DNA of 64,000 bases from Cavenderia fasciculata (Eukaryota > Evosea > Eumycetozoa > Acytosteliales > Cavenderiaceae): positions 186,001 through 250,000 of the forward strand of contig NW_004457703.1 in NCBI RefSeq assembly GCF_000203815.1, written 5' to 3'. Shown in pieces: positions 44,655 to 56,380 of the stretch (the first letter of the stretch is position 1; each line of letters begins with the position of its first letter). The notes below the pieces were generated by a model. It saw only the letters and a list, made by a program, of their open reading frames with translations. It was not told the origin of the DNA and ran no database searches. Made by a program: the position numbers and the translations under genes.

Positions 44655-44910
44655 ATGTTATACAGTAAGTATAATATTAAAAGTAAATTCTAAAAAGAAT
44701 TATTTTATTAATTTTTATCTTTTTCTTTTTTTTTCTTTTTTTTTTTCATTTTAAAAAGAAATTATTAGTCAACTTGGATCCTTATCCTTATCATCACCAT
44801 CATTGAATGTTTCTCATTCTTCCATAACACAATTATCCCAAAGTAATCATATGACATCAAACATGTCAACAAATCAAATTGCTTGGACAAGATGGAGACA
44901 AAGATATTAG
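44655..44910 (+). CDS. Small two-exon protein related to the WxxW family
   Basis: Exon 1 44655-44664 (10 nt, MLY plus one base), intron 94 nt with a T-rich acceptor, exon 2 44759-44910; 53 aa. Reads MLYKIISQLGSLSLSS, a Ser/Asn/Thr-rich middle, and ends NQIAWTRWRQRY. Same micro-exon structure and N-terminal pattern as the neighbouring family, with W-x-x-W kept but the FSKP preceding it lost. Preceded by ATATATATAAA 5-15 bases upstream. Confidence 0.55.
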
Positions 44911-45308
44911 AGCATTCCTTGTATTATTTTCTTTTTGAGGCAATTATATTGTATAAGTTACTTTGGTACTTCAAATACTATATTTTTCGAGGTTGTATAT
45001 TTATTGTAAATTAAAATTAAATAAATCTAATTTTTATTAAAAATATTATTAGTTTTTTTTTTGAGTATCGCACAACTTCGAAAGAATTTAAAGTGATCAT
45101 ACTTTTATAACAACTCACATAGACACAAAAGATAGATAATAATAATAATAAATAGGATTGTTTTATTTACAGAGTATACTTTTATAAAAGTTTAGAAATG
45201 AATGTAGCTCTTCAAAAATACACGTTTGTTTGATCGGTTGTTAACAACCGTAGATGCATCGATGGATATAAATGCAAATGTTCACTTTCAATAGATAGAT
45301 ATCAGTGG
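44911..45308. other. Spacer before first conserved block
   Basis: About 400 bases. From about 45215 it begins to resemble the stretch downstream of the other minus-strand small genes (TTTGATCGGTTGTTAACAA compared with TTTGATCGGTCAATAACAA). Confidence 0.5.
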
Positions 45309-45588
45309 TTACCAACGACTCCAAAGTGGTTTAGAGAAAATAGATAGATGGTTAAATGATTGTGTAGATGTCAACGATGTCGAAGATGACGATAACATAT
45401 ACGAAGAGGATGATGATGATGACGATTGGTTATGGTTGTTGTTGGTCATCATGTTCAATCCCATTTTATTAGATAGTGCAGCTATATAATTGAAAAAGAA
45501 GAAGAAGAATGATGATTAATAATCAGATCTAATTTAAGTGGTGTATGTATGTATCAATATGATGTTGATGATATTTACCAAATAGCAT
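45309..45588 (-). CDS. WxxW small protein, minus member of pair A
   Basis: Exon 1 45588-45579 (ATGCTATTTG), 97-nt intron, exon 2 45481-45309; 60 aa. Reads M-L-F-A-A-L-S-N-K-M-G-L, then Asn/Ser-rich, ending IFSKPLWSRW. Hydrophilic, with no signal peptide or membrane span. Head-to-head with the gene at 47186, 1597 bases between the two ATGs. The N-terminal M-(S)-L-F-A-x-L-S-K pattern recalls HssA/2C/7E small dictyostelid proteins, but the Gly-rich part of those is absent. Confidence 0.75.
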
Positions 45589-47185
45589 TTTAGTGTGTTT
45601 AATTAATATATTTGTTTAATTTACTTTTTTTAGTAATTGTTTAATTATACTGTTTACGTAAATGAATTGATGATGACACTAAATTAGTAAACAATATTCC
45701 TTAAATAGTTGGTTGGGTATTGTCATCACTCGAGTATTCCCAACAACAACAACGGCAGTTGGGAATTATAATTAGCATTGATCATCATTATCATCATATT
45801 CGAAATCAATCAAAATGCTAAAATCATGATCGCAGTTTATGTTGTTGTCAACATTAACTGATAATCTATTGTTGTCAGTGGTAGTAGTCAATTAGAATTT
45901 ATAATTTACATGGATGACAACAACATTGGTAGATCTGTAATAGATGCTTTTCAAAAATTATGATGATTTGGTTGACTGTGTGTGTTTTGAATAATTCATC
46001 AAAATAATCTATTCAATGTTGACATCAACCAATTTAATTCCGGAGCTGTCACTATTTACAAACAATGTACACAGACTAAAGGTATGATATATGCCATCAT
46101 CATCTGATATTACAGATATACATCAATGACTCTAACTCTTTTATCTCTTTTATTTAGCATTCAATCATATTAATTGATTAAATTGTATGATGATGATGCA
46201 TGTTGACGACAGACGAGAATAGATTTTAATCAAGCCTAATATGCTCTATTTCCATCGGTTGACCGATTTAATCATTTCAAATGCGTACAATCGGATTTAA
46301 TTTAATTTACAATGATTGGATTACGACAATTTAGTTTATCGATGTTGTCGATATGCTATTTCAAAATTTGTAAATCAGATTTCTAGATTATTCAATTTGA
46401 ATTATCCGTCAACTATAAAAGATTAACTTTTATCAATTATCAATTTCAATTTTTAGTTTAGTTTGTTTATTTATCTTAAAAACCAAGCAGCTCAACTATA
46501 AATAATAATCTAAACACAATGAATATATATATCTATAGATTGGTAACTATAAATATATTTAAACAAATAATTATAATTATAGTCAATTAACTTTATTTTT
46601 TTAATTTAAATAGCATTTTTCAATGATATTATTAATAGGAATGGCCAAATAGGACTTTTATAATTCTCGAGGGCTTTGGAATCATATGGACCTCAATCAA
46701 ATAGATAGATATACAATCAATAGAATCGATACTATGTTCATCCATCATAATAATGATGATAGTATCGATAATATGTATAATGGGTTGTGTGTGTGAGTGT
46801 GTGGTGTGATTATGATTAAGAGATCTGGAAAATGTAAATCATAATTTCCACACACACACGTTCGGAATAATGTGGATGATGTCAACAACACATTACTCAC
46901 AACTCAAACAACATTTATCATTTTGATTTACATTTTGATATGCTTGGAATTAAATATCATCTGTTATTTAGTTTACATGATGATGACAACAACTTTAATT
47001 CCGTGATTCAACCACTCCACACAATTCAATCAATATCCACATTCCACAACACACCAACAAAACAGTATAAATAGGAATTGATTCGCAATCATTCAAATCA
47101 TCAAATCAACAACAAACAACTAAATCAACAAACACAGTTTTAAATTAAAAACTATAAAATCTTAAATTAATTAAATTAATCTAAA
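45589..47185. promoter_or_regulatory. Conserved divergent region of pair A
   Basis: Kept at high identity in four blocks. Landmarks: TTCCCAAC/GTTGGGAA dyad at 45737-45744 and 45758-45765; intron-like module with GT..AG ends at 46082-46157 preceded by a short ATG frame at 46016; a second one at 46543-46613 after ATGAATATATATATC; TG-rich tract 46786-46808 and CA tract 46848-46859 (G-box-like); TATAAATA at 47066-47073, 113-120 bases before the plus ATG, followed by a CAA-rich leader. Confidence 0.6.
47066..47073 (+). promoter_or_regulatory. TATA box of plus gene A
   Basis: TATAAATA, in the same place relative to the ATG in all four blocks (others at 51656, 55665 and 63619). Confidence 0.7.
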
Positions 47186-47424
47186 ATGTCATTATTTGGT
47201 ATGTATTAATCAAATCTGATTCAATTTCAATTTAAAACAATATTCTAATATCAAAATTTAATTTAATTATAGCATCACTTTCAAAGATTGGATCAATCAA
47301 CAACATCAACTCTATTAAACAATCCTCTTCAAATAATTCAATGATTATTTCAATGAACAATGGAAGCAGTATTCAATCTGAAAATATGAACGCCTTTTCC
47401 AAACCATTCTGGGGAAAATGGTAA
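47186..47424 (+). CDS. WxxW small protein, plus member of pair A
   Basis: Exon 1 47186-47198 (ATGTCATTATTTG), 74-nt intron, exon 2 47273-47424; 54 aa. Reads MSLFASLSKIGSINN, a Ser/Asn middle, and ends NAFSKPFWGKW. All four plus members are nearly identical. Shares both ends with the minus members, so the two types are paralogs. TATA box at 47066. Confidence 0.8.
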
Positions 47425-47640
47425 ATTCACCAACAACCAACTCTCTTAATTTATTAAAAAGTGATCAATCGAATCTTGTAAATAATAATAATAATCACTT
47501 TAATGTTCACAATCAAAATCTATGACATTTTGTAAATCATATTATATCATATCTATTTATTAAAATAAAATTAAAAACTATTATTTAAATTTCTGTTGTT
47601 TTTGAAGCATATGATTATATTACAATTTATGATTTATTTT

Positions 47641-49087
47641 TTAATCTTCTAAAAGAAGTGAAGGTTTAAAATAGAAACGGAGAGGTTTTTTGTCAATAGC
47701 ACCAACACAAAATCTCTTGATTAATGATTTTGATTGATTAAAATATCGGTGTTGATGATGGGTCTTTGCCAATGTTTCATCAATTATTAAATATTCGATC
47801 GTATCACTCTCCAAGAATGAATCAAATATATCTGATGTAAATTCATTTTCTGAAATGTTTAATACTTTGATTGATTGGTTTTGTTTGAATGCCTTGTCCA
47901 ACTCTGCACTATGCTCCAAATAGTTTTGACTGATATCTAGTGCTTTGATTGTATGATTCGTAATCAATAATTGAGAGAATGATGGAATGTATTCTTTAAC
48001 CAATGTACCATCTGTCAATATTAATGTTGTAATGTGTTGGTTGTGACACAAAGAATTGAAAAATTGTGGTGAAATGATCTTTGGAAGCTTTGATAGGCCT
48101 AAAAGTTTAATGCTTTTGTTTGTTTCCCAAATTGGTACAAATCGAGATGATAATCTTTCCAATGAAACTATTACTTCTTCTTCTTCTTCCTCTGGTTCAC
48201 CTCCACTTTTGCTGCCTCTTTTTCTTTGCTCTGCCCTCCGCCTTTTTTCTTTTTCTTTTCTTTCTTTGTTTGACTTGTTAAACATGGGGTGTTCACCATG
48301 TGGACCTTCCAACCAAAGTTTTTTCATTGTTGAATTGGTGCCGAGATTGGAACATAACTCATTCCAATCCTCCAAAACATCACTAGTTCTTATGTCACCT
48401 CGACAACAAAAACTACATCCATGGTATCGGTCAGCCCAACTACTTATTCCTCTATTATATTGACCGGCAACGTCGTGTACCGGTTGTTCCTTTTCGATAG
48501 GACATGTAATGATACCAACTTTGAGAGATTGAATATTGAATGAATCGTCATCGCCTACATATTCTTTTAAATGTGACAATTCAACAAAATCATATGCAAT
48601 GTTGATGTGTTGAGTTGTGGTGAGATGTTGGAATAGATCTGGGTGATTGAAATGAACAACTCCACCATCATGATTGCCTTCATCAAATCGCAGATTGACA
48701 TGGTTTGGTTGGAGATCATCAAGCATTTGATGAAAATATTTGGTATTATAGAGATAATCAGAGTCTATGTGAGAGACGACAGTGTTTGGCTTCAACCCCT
48801 TAATACAAGAATTATCAGGCCATTCAAACCCAGTTTGATCGGTGATATTCAACTTTAGATTGACTTGGATGTGTGGGAATGCATTGATTACTTGTATGAT
48901 GGCTTGTGAAGCTTGCATGTTTATATTCTCTCCAACAATATCGATTGTTTTGAGGTGTGGTAATAGTAGAGGTAATCTTGAATAGTCAAACTCTTTAAAG
49001 TTTGGTGGTCGTTGTCTTCGTTGTCGTCGTCGTTGCAATTGACCAACCATAATATTCCAATAGAGGTACTCTACACTACCACCACCG

Positions 49088-49132
<45 letters not shown>

Positions 49133-49569
49133 TCCTTAGCTGAAAAGCTTGATTCTTTCATTGGACCAACTATGTGTACACTTGATGATGCTATTTGTTT
49201 GGTCACTTGCATCCACCATTTAGACACTAATGCAATATTGCCTAGTGTATTAAATGGTGGTGATGATGATGATGAACCGACACTACGACGTCGACTAGTA
49301 CTCTCTTTAGGTCTTTTGTTAAACATTAGATGTGATACTTGTTGTGAAGTCAAGTACTGAAATCCATGGCAATGATCAACACCTTTGATATCATATTGAA
49401 CATCCCTTGTATGAACCATCTTGTCAATAATCATAGCTTGAATGTATTTTGATAGTACACAACCAACACTACCACCTTCATCGTCCAATGATGATGGTTT
49501 CATATTGACATTCTTGTTTGTCTTGGGGTGATCATCTGCTGTGTTTGTTGTAGTAGTGGAACCAATCAT
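47641..49569 (-). CDS. F-box-like/LRR protein, paralog B of an inverted pair
   Basis: Single exon on the minus strand, 642 aa, ATG at 49569. Same protein as 8948-10816 over its length: F-box-like head (SKYIQAMIIDKMVH), Ser run (here a long TAC/AGT repeat at 49090-49131), LRR end, and an almost identical last 170 residues. Differences are mainly the first 30 residues, lengths of Ser and Glu runs, and loss of the Gly/Asp tract (DDDSFN versus a Gly-rich stretch). DNA similarity stops soon after the stop codon. It sits between small-gene pairs A and B. Confidence 0.8.
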
Positions 49570-49972
49570 TTCACAAGTTTCTATTCACTGTGTAAGACTC
49601 TTACATGTGCATGACTCTTGATGAAACTTTTTAAATAAATAAATATATATAAATATATGTATGTAATATATGTATTCTTTTTTTTAAAAGATAAATAATT
49701 GGGGGAAACAACAAAGCGGTCGTTTAGGGTTTTTATTATTTACAAGTATTGCATTGAAGTTCATTATGAATAATATTATTTATCACAAAGTAGTAGTCGT
49801 AGTATCATTATTTACAACTCTAGAGATAGGAGAGAGAGCAATGGATGCGCGGTTGATTGTTGTTTGATCGGTCAATAACAATCATCAACGATCAATCATC
49901 GTTGAAGGTGCAGATATGTTTGGTTTGGTTTGGTTGCTGATGACATAGCTATCAACAGATTGTTATCAATGA
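49570..49972. other. Spacer; start of conserved block B
   Basis: From about 49735 the sequence (GTTCATTATGAATAATATTA, TTTGATCGGTCAATAACAA) is shared with 53703 onward and 61735 onward, so the repeated block includes the 3' flank of the minus small gene. No gene. Confidence 0.6.
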
Positions 49973-50243
49973 TTACCAACGACTCCAAAGTGGTTTAGAG
50001 AATATAGATAGATGGTTAAATGATTGTTGTGTAGATGTTGTCGAGGATGACGATAACATATACGAAGAGGATGATGATGATGACGATTGGTTATGGTTGT
50101 TGTTGGTCATCATGTTCAATCCCATTTTATTTGATAGTGCAGCTATATAATTTAAAAAGAAGAAGAAGAATGATTAATAATCAGATCTCATTTAAGTGTG
50201 TATGTATGTATCAATGATGATGATGATATTTACCAAATAGCAT
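49973..50243 (-). CDS. WxxW small protein, minus member of pair B
   Basis: Exon 1 50243-50234 (ATGCTATTTG), intron 91 nt, exon 2 50142-49973; 59 aa. Begins MLFAALSNKMGLNMM and ends IFSKPLWSRW. Differs from pair A in the Ser/Thr run only (TTSTQQSFNHL). Confidence 0.75.
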
Positions 50244-51788
50244 TTTAGTGTTTAATAATTAATTAATATATTTGATAATTTACTTTTTTAGTATTGTTAT
50301 ACTGTTTACGTAATATTACTTAAATAGTTGGGTATTCCCAACAACAACAACAACGGCAGTTGGGAATTATAATTAGCATTGATCATCATTATCATCATAT
50401 TCCAAATCAATCAAAATGCAAACTCACGATCGCAGTTATGTTGTTGTCAACATTAACTGATAATCTATTGTTGTCAGTGGTAGTAGTCAATTAGCATTTA
50501 TAATTTACATGGATGACAACAACATTGGTAGATCTGTAATAGATGCTTTTCAAAAATTATGATGATTTGGTTGACTGTGTGTGTTTTGAATAATTCATCA
50601 AAATAATCTATTCAATGTTGACATCAACCAATTTAATTCCGGACCCATCACTATTTACAAACAATGTACACAGACTAAAGGTATGATATATGCCATCATC
50701 ATCTGATATTACAGATATACATCAATGACTCTAACTCTTTTATCTCTTTTATTTAGCATTCAACCATATTGATTAAATTGTATGATGATGATGATGATGA
50801 TGTATGTTGACGACAGACGAGAATAGATTTTAATCAAGCCTAATATAGTCTATTTCCATCGGTTGGCCGATTTAATCATTTCAAATGCGTACAATCGGAT
50901 TTAATTTAATTTACAATGGCAATTTTAGTTTATTGATGTTGTCGATATGCTATTTCTAAATTGTAAATCAGATGCTAGGTTACAATTTGAATTATCCTTC
51001 GTCATCTTCAACAACTATAAAAGATTAACTTTTATCAATTATTCATTTTCAATTGTTCATTTTATTTATTCTATTTCAACTCGACGATAAATAATAATCT
51101 AAACACAATGAATATATATATATACACATATATCTATAGATTGGTAACTATAAATAAATACAATTAGAAATATAATTATAGTCGATTAACTAACCATTTA
51201 CCTTAATTTAAATAGCATTTTCAATGATAGTAATTAAGATTGCCTAATTGCGCTTTTATAATTCTCGAGGACTTTGGGGTCATATGGACCTCAATCAAAT
51301 AGATAGATATACAATCAATAGAATCGATACTATGTTCATCCATCATAATAATGATCGTATCGATAATATGTATAATGGGTTGTGTGAGTATGTGGTGTGA
51401 TTATGATTAAGAGATCTGGAAAATGTAAATCATAATTTCCACACACACACGTTCGGAATAATGTGGATGATGTCAACAACACATTACTCACAACTCAAAC
51501 AGCGTTTATCAATTTTGATTTATTTTGATATGCTTGGAATTAAATATCATCTGCTATTTAGTTTACATGATGATGACAACAACTTTAATTCCGTGATTCA
51601 ACCACTCCACACAATTCAATCAATATCCACATTCCACAACACACCAACAAGAGAGTATAAATAGAAATTGATTCGCAATCATTCAAATCATCAAATCAAC
51701 AACAAACAACTAAATCAACAAACACAGTTTTAAATTAAAAACTATAAAATCTTTAAATTAAATTAAATTACATTAAATTATTCTAAAA
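50244..51788. promoter_or_regulatory. Conserved divergent region of pair B
   Basis: 1545 bases between ATGs. Same landmarks as in A: TTCCCAAC dyad near 50335-50365, intron-like module 50681-50756 (76 nt), TG tract near 51380-51400, CA tract 51438-51449, TATAAATA 51656-51663. Small deletions relative to A show the blocks are drifting mainly by indels in simple repeats. Confidence 0.55.
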
Positions 51789-52037
51789 ATGTCATTATTT
51801 GGTATGTATTAATCACTAATTCAATTCCAATTTAAAACAATATTCTAATCAAACTTTTAATTTAATTTAATTATAGCATCACTTTCAAAGATTGGATCAA
51901 TCAACAACACCAACTCTATTAAACAATCATGTTCTTCCTCTTCAAATAACTCAATGATTATTTCAATGAACAATGGAAGCAGTATTCAATCTGAAAATAT
52001 GAATGCCTTCTCCAAACCATTCTGGGGAAAATGGTAA
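51789..52037 (+). CDS. WxxW small protein, plus member of pair B
   Basis: Exon 1 51789-51801, intron 75 nt, exon 2 51877-52037; 57 aa. Same as pair A plus three extra residues in the Ser run (KQSCSSSSNNS). Ends NAFSKPFWGKW. Confidence 0.8.
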
Positions 52038-52306
52038 ATTCACCAACAACCAACTCTCTTAATTTATTAAAAAGTGATCAATCGAATCTTGTAAATAATA
52101 ATAATAACAATAATCACTTTTAATGTTCACAATCAAAATCTATGACATTTTGTAAATCATTTATCTATCTATTTATTAAAATAAAATTAAAAACTATTAT
52201 TGACATCAAGAGGGAATATTTATTTTTTTATTTATTTACAATTGTTAAAGGGTTAAAATTGATGGATTAGTACATGGAGGAGAGGAGATATATAGAATTG
52301 ATCTCA

Positions 52307-53101
52307 TCAATCACGGTCTTGCATTTTGGTGCCTTCTATTTCCAGAGCCATCTCTGCGGCTTTTGCTTGAGAGAATCCCAGTCTAATGAAAATGGCATGG
52401 AGTCCAGAATCCACCCATGCAGGGAGACTGTTGATCAAGTACCTGCGAAGAAGGTCCCACATCTTCTTGAAGATCATTATGATCCCATTGGGAGTATTGT
52501 ACAAGGGATTAGGATTTGGGTGATTTTTCTTGACATTGATGAGAGTTTCGGTCAAGATTTCGGTGGATTCTGTGCGCATCTCGTCATAGTTGATTTTCCC
52601 ATTCTTTGCAAAACAGGTGGCCAGCATACTATCACAGATGAATCCTCTATCAAGGAAGGTTTGTTTGTTTCGGTCCATCCATTTTGGCATTGAAATTTCA
52701 TTCTCGCATCCAGTTACCACAAGAACAACCGGGACGGTTCCCCCACACAACCCCTCTGCAAAGAGTTTGTAGTTGTCAACTGTGCTCTGGAGGATGGATC
52801 CCTGGCGAATCACCATGACAAGGGCATGGTAACCCTCCCGCGACGCCTTGATGAGTCGGATCAACTTGGTGATTGCAGTCTTGGAGTCAACCTTGCCCTC
52901 CTCGCACTCGTCCAAGCCAGCAGTGTCGGTAAAGCTGAACTGGTAGCCACTGATAACACCTTTTACAGTGTTGTGGTCAGTGGTAGTTCCAATGGCGTCA
53001 CTACTAGTGGGTAGGTCTTTTCCGGTCATCTCGTTGATCAAGGATGTCTTTCCAGTGTTTGAGGTACCAAAGACAAGGACTCGGATTTCATTGTCAGACA
53101 T
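52307..53101 (-). CDS. AIG1/GIMAP-like small GTPase
   Basis: Single exon, 264 aa from the ATG at 53101; the open frame extends 24 codons further up but that part reads like leader. G1 motif GTSNTGKTS (residues 12-20), a Thr run at the switch I position (GTTTD, 38-42), G3 DTAGLDE (59-65), G4-like VVTGCEN in place of the usual N/TKxD. Ends with a helical segment (LPAWVDSGLHAIFIRLGFSQ, AKAAEMALEIEG). Resembles AIG1-type GTPases of protists. Base composition is clearly richer in GC than its neighbours. It separates small-gene blocks B and C. GTP binding is expected; role unknown. Confidence 0.78.
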   Translation of the reverse strand: MSDNEIRVLVFGTSNTGKTSLINEMTGKDLPTSSDAIGTTTDHNTVKGVISGYQFSFTDTAGLDECEEGKVDSKTAITKLIRLIKASREGYHALVMVIRQGSILQSTVDNYKLFAEGLCGGTVPVVLVVTGCENEISMPKWMDRNKQTFLDRGFICDSMLATCFAKNGKINYDEMRTESTEILTETLINVKKNHPNPNPLYNTPNGIIMIFKKMWDLLRRYLINSLPAWVDSGLHAIFIRLGFSQAKAAEMALEIEGTKMQDRD

Positions 53102-53945
53102 GAGTAGTTGGTAGTATTTGTTATAATAAATATAAATAGAATTTGTAAATGTGAGATAGATAGAGTGATTCAATGTTATGAAGCTTGAGATAATGTTCTC
53201 TTGGGAAGAAATTAAAAATTATTATTTAAACCTTTGGACTGGTCAGTCAAAAATAAATATGTTTTGATAGAGTAGACTTGATAAAATAGGAACAGATCAA
53301 ACCTCTTAGGGTATGTTCATAATGCCTATTTTAAGAAGGAAAGGTGATATTTTAGGTTTCTTTAAACTTAGAAATTTGATAAATTAAAGGAAGCATGCTC
53401 CATATTTGGTTATGCTTTGAGTGTTTATGATGGTTGTGGGGGCAAGCAAAATTGTGTACATCTAAACATTCTATTTTAAGATTGGTTATTAACATAATTG
53501 AAAGTGACTATAATAAGCATAGAATGAGTCTTGATCGAAATTACAAGTAAAATTATTAGATTTGGTACTTTTTGGACAAACCAGAAATAGTATAATATAT
53601 AAATATATTTATTTGTTAAACAAATATCTAAATACATCATAAATAATAATTAAAAAGTTGGAGGTGCACAAAATAGAAGCTGTGGAGAAAAGGGGGGTTT
53701 TTATTTTAATTATTTACAAAAGAGTGTTGATAAAGTTCATTATGAATAATATTATTTATCACAAAGTAGTAGTAGTAGTAGTATCATTATATACAACTCT
53801 CTTTCTCTAAGCAGAATAGAGAATAGATAGAGAGCAATGCATGGTTGATTGTTGTTTGATCGGTCAATAACAATCATCATCGATCAATCATCGTAGAGAA
53901 GATTAATTTGGTTTGGTTTGGTTGTTGAGCTGATGGCATCAGTGG
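53102..53945. other. Spacer; start of conserved block C
   Basis: 53174-53690 holds no gene. From about 53700 the block seen at 49735 and 61735 begins, including the AGT repeat near 53767-53781. Confidence 0.55.
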
Positions 53946-54222
53946 TTACCAACGACTCCAAAGTGGTTTAGAGAATATAGATAGATGGTTAAATGATTGT
54001 TGTGTAGATGTTGTCGAGGATGACGATAACACATACGAAGAGGATGATGATGATGACGATTGGTTATGGTTGTTGTTGGTCATCATGTTCAATCCCATTT
54101 TATTTGATAGTGCAGCTATATAATTGAAAAAGAAGAAGAATGATGATTAATAATCAGATCTAATTTAAGTGGTTTATGTATGTATAAACATGATGTTGAT
54201 GATGATATTTACCAAATAACAT
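53946..54222 (-). CDS. WxxW small protein, minus member of pair C
   Basis: Exon 1 54222-54213 (ATGTTATTTG), intron 97 nt, exon 2 54115-53946; 59 aa. Ends IFSKPLWSRW. A synonymous change (TTA for CTA) marks it off from A and B. Confidence 0.75.
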
Positions 54223-55788
54223 TTTAGTGTGTTTGTTTAATGATGATAATTAATTAATTAATATATATTTGATAATTTACTTTTTTAGTATTATTATACT
54301 GTTTACGTATATTCCTTAAATAGTTGGGTATTCCCAACAACAACAACAACGGCAGTTGGGAATTATAATTAGCATTGATCATCATTATCATCATATTCGA
54401 AATCAATCAAAATGCTAAAATCATGATCGCAGTTTATGTTGTTGTCAACATTAACTGATAATCTATTGTTGTCAGTGGTAGTAGTCAATTAGAATTTATA
54501 ATTTACATGGATGACAACAACATTGGTAGATCTGTAATAGATGCTTTTCAAAAATAATTTATTATTTTAATAGATTTGATTGACTGTGTGTGTTTTGAAC
54601 GATTCATCAAAATAATCTATTCAATGTTGACATCAACCAATTTAATTCCGGACCCATCACTATTTACAAACAATGTACACAGACTAAAGGTATGATATAT
54701 GCCATCATCATCTGATATTTCAGATATACATCAATGACTCTAACTCTTTTATCTCTTTTATTTAGCATTCAATCATATTAATTGATTAAATTGTATGATG
54801 ATGATGATGATGTATGTTGACGACAGACGAGAATAGATTTTAATCAAGCCTAATATAGTCTATTTCCATCGGTTGACCGATTTAATCATTTCAAATGCGT
54901 ACAATCGGATTTAATTTAATTTACAATGGCAGGATAAGATAATTTATTAATGTTGTCGCTATGCTATTTCTAAATTGTAAATCAGATTTCTAGATTAATC
55001 CTCCATTTAATTTGATTGAATTATCCGTCGTCACCGTCAACTATAAAAGCAAATACCAAACCCAATTTTTAGTTAAGTTTGTTCTTTTATTTATTCAAAT
55101 GATAAATAATAATAATCTAAACACAATGAATATATATATCTATAGATTGGTAAATATAATCTAATAATTTGACAAATTATAAATATAGTCAATTAACTTT
55201 ATTTATTTAATTTAAATAGCATTTTTCAATGATATTATTAATAGGAATGGCCAAATAGGACTTTTATAATTCTCGAGGACTTTGGAATCATATGGACCTC
55301 AATCAAATAGATAGATATACAACCAATAGAATCGATACTATCAATAGAATCGATATGATAGTATCGATATTTATTGATATGTGAGTGTGTGGTGTGATTA
55401 TGATTAAGAGATCTGGAAAATGTAAATCATAATTTCCACACACACACACACACACAACATTCGGAATAATGTGGATGATGTCAACAACACATTACTCACA
55501 ACTCAAACAACGTTTATCAATTTGATATACATTTTGATATGCTTGGAATTAAATATCATCTGTTATTTAGTTTACAGGATGATGACAACAACTTTAATTC
55601 CGTGATTCAACCACTCCACACAATTCAATCAATATCCACATTCCACAACACACCAACAAGAGAGTATAAATAGAAATTGATTCGCAATCATTCAAATCAT
55701 CAAATCAACAGCAAACAACTAAATCAACAAACAACAAACACAGTTTTAAATTAAAAACTATCAAATCTTAAATTAAATTAATCTAAAA
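54223..55788. promoter_or_regulatory. Conserved divergent region of pair C
   Basis: 1566 bases between ATGs. TTCCCAAC dyad near 54330-54360; 76-nt intron-like module 54690-54765; CA tract 55438-55455 longer than in A and B; TATAAATA 55665-55672. Confidence 0.55.
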
Positions 55789-56032
55789 ATGTCATTATTT
55801 GGTATGTATTAATTAAATCTAATTCAATTTCAATTTAAAACAATATTCTAATATCAAAATTTAATTTAATTTAATTATAGCATCACTTTCAAAGATTGGA
55901 TCAATCAACAACACCAACTCTATTAAACAATCCTCTTCAAATAATTCAATGATTATTTCAATGAACAATGGAAGCAGTATTCAATCTGAAAACATGAATG
56001 CCTTCTCCAAACCATTCTGGGGAAAATGGTAA
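55789..56032 (+). CDS. WxxW small protein, plus member of pair C
   Basis: Exon 1 55789-55801, intron 79 nt, exon 2 55881-56032; 54 aa; the same protein as in pair A except for an N to T change in NNINS. Ends NAFSKPFWGKW. Confidence 0.8.
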
Positions 56033-56380
56033 ATTCATCAACAACCAACTCTCTTAATTTATTAAAAGTGATCAATCGAATCTTGTAAATAATAATAATA
56101 ATCACTTTTAATATTCACAATCAAAATCCAATACATTTGTAAATCATATTATATCTATTTATTAAAATAAAATTATAATTTAAAACTAAAATATTAAACT
56201 TAAGTAAATTTATTCTATAATTTATTTTTAAAACAAACTCTGAGTTTTTAGTTTGTTTTGACTTTTCGCGCATGGTCTTCAAAAATGGTGAAAGATCAGA
56301 CGTGTCAATCTGTCTGTGATTCGGCCGATATTACAAAAGCATATATAGATAGAAAGGGCAGATAGAGAATAGGCTGGTTC
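56033..56380. other. Spacer with a perfect 10-bp stem and promoter of the TIG gene
   Basis: Arms AAAACAAACT (56230-56239) and AGTTTGTTTT (56250-56259) with a 10-base loop. The end of the spacer has CATATATAGATA and GGGCAGATAGAG, which recur before the second TIG gene at about 59075-59097. Confidence 0.55.

Noticed and set aside
45350-45480. CRISPR-like or satellite array from the repeated blocks
   Set aside because: Repeats are whole gene blocks separated by kilobases, not short regular direct repeats; the organism is eukaryotic.
50035-50217. Plus-strand frame over the minus small gene of pair B
   Set aside because: Not conserved in blocks A, C and D, whereas the spliced minus-strand frame is.
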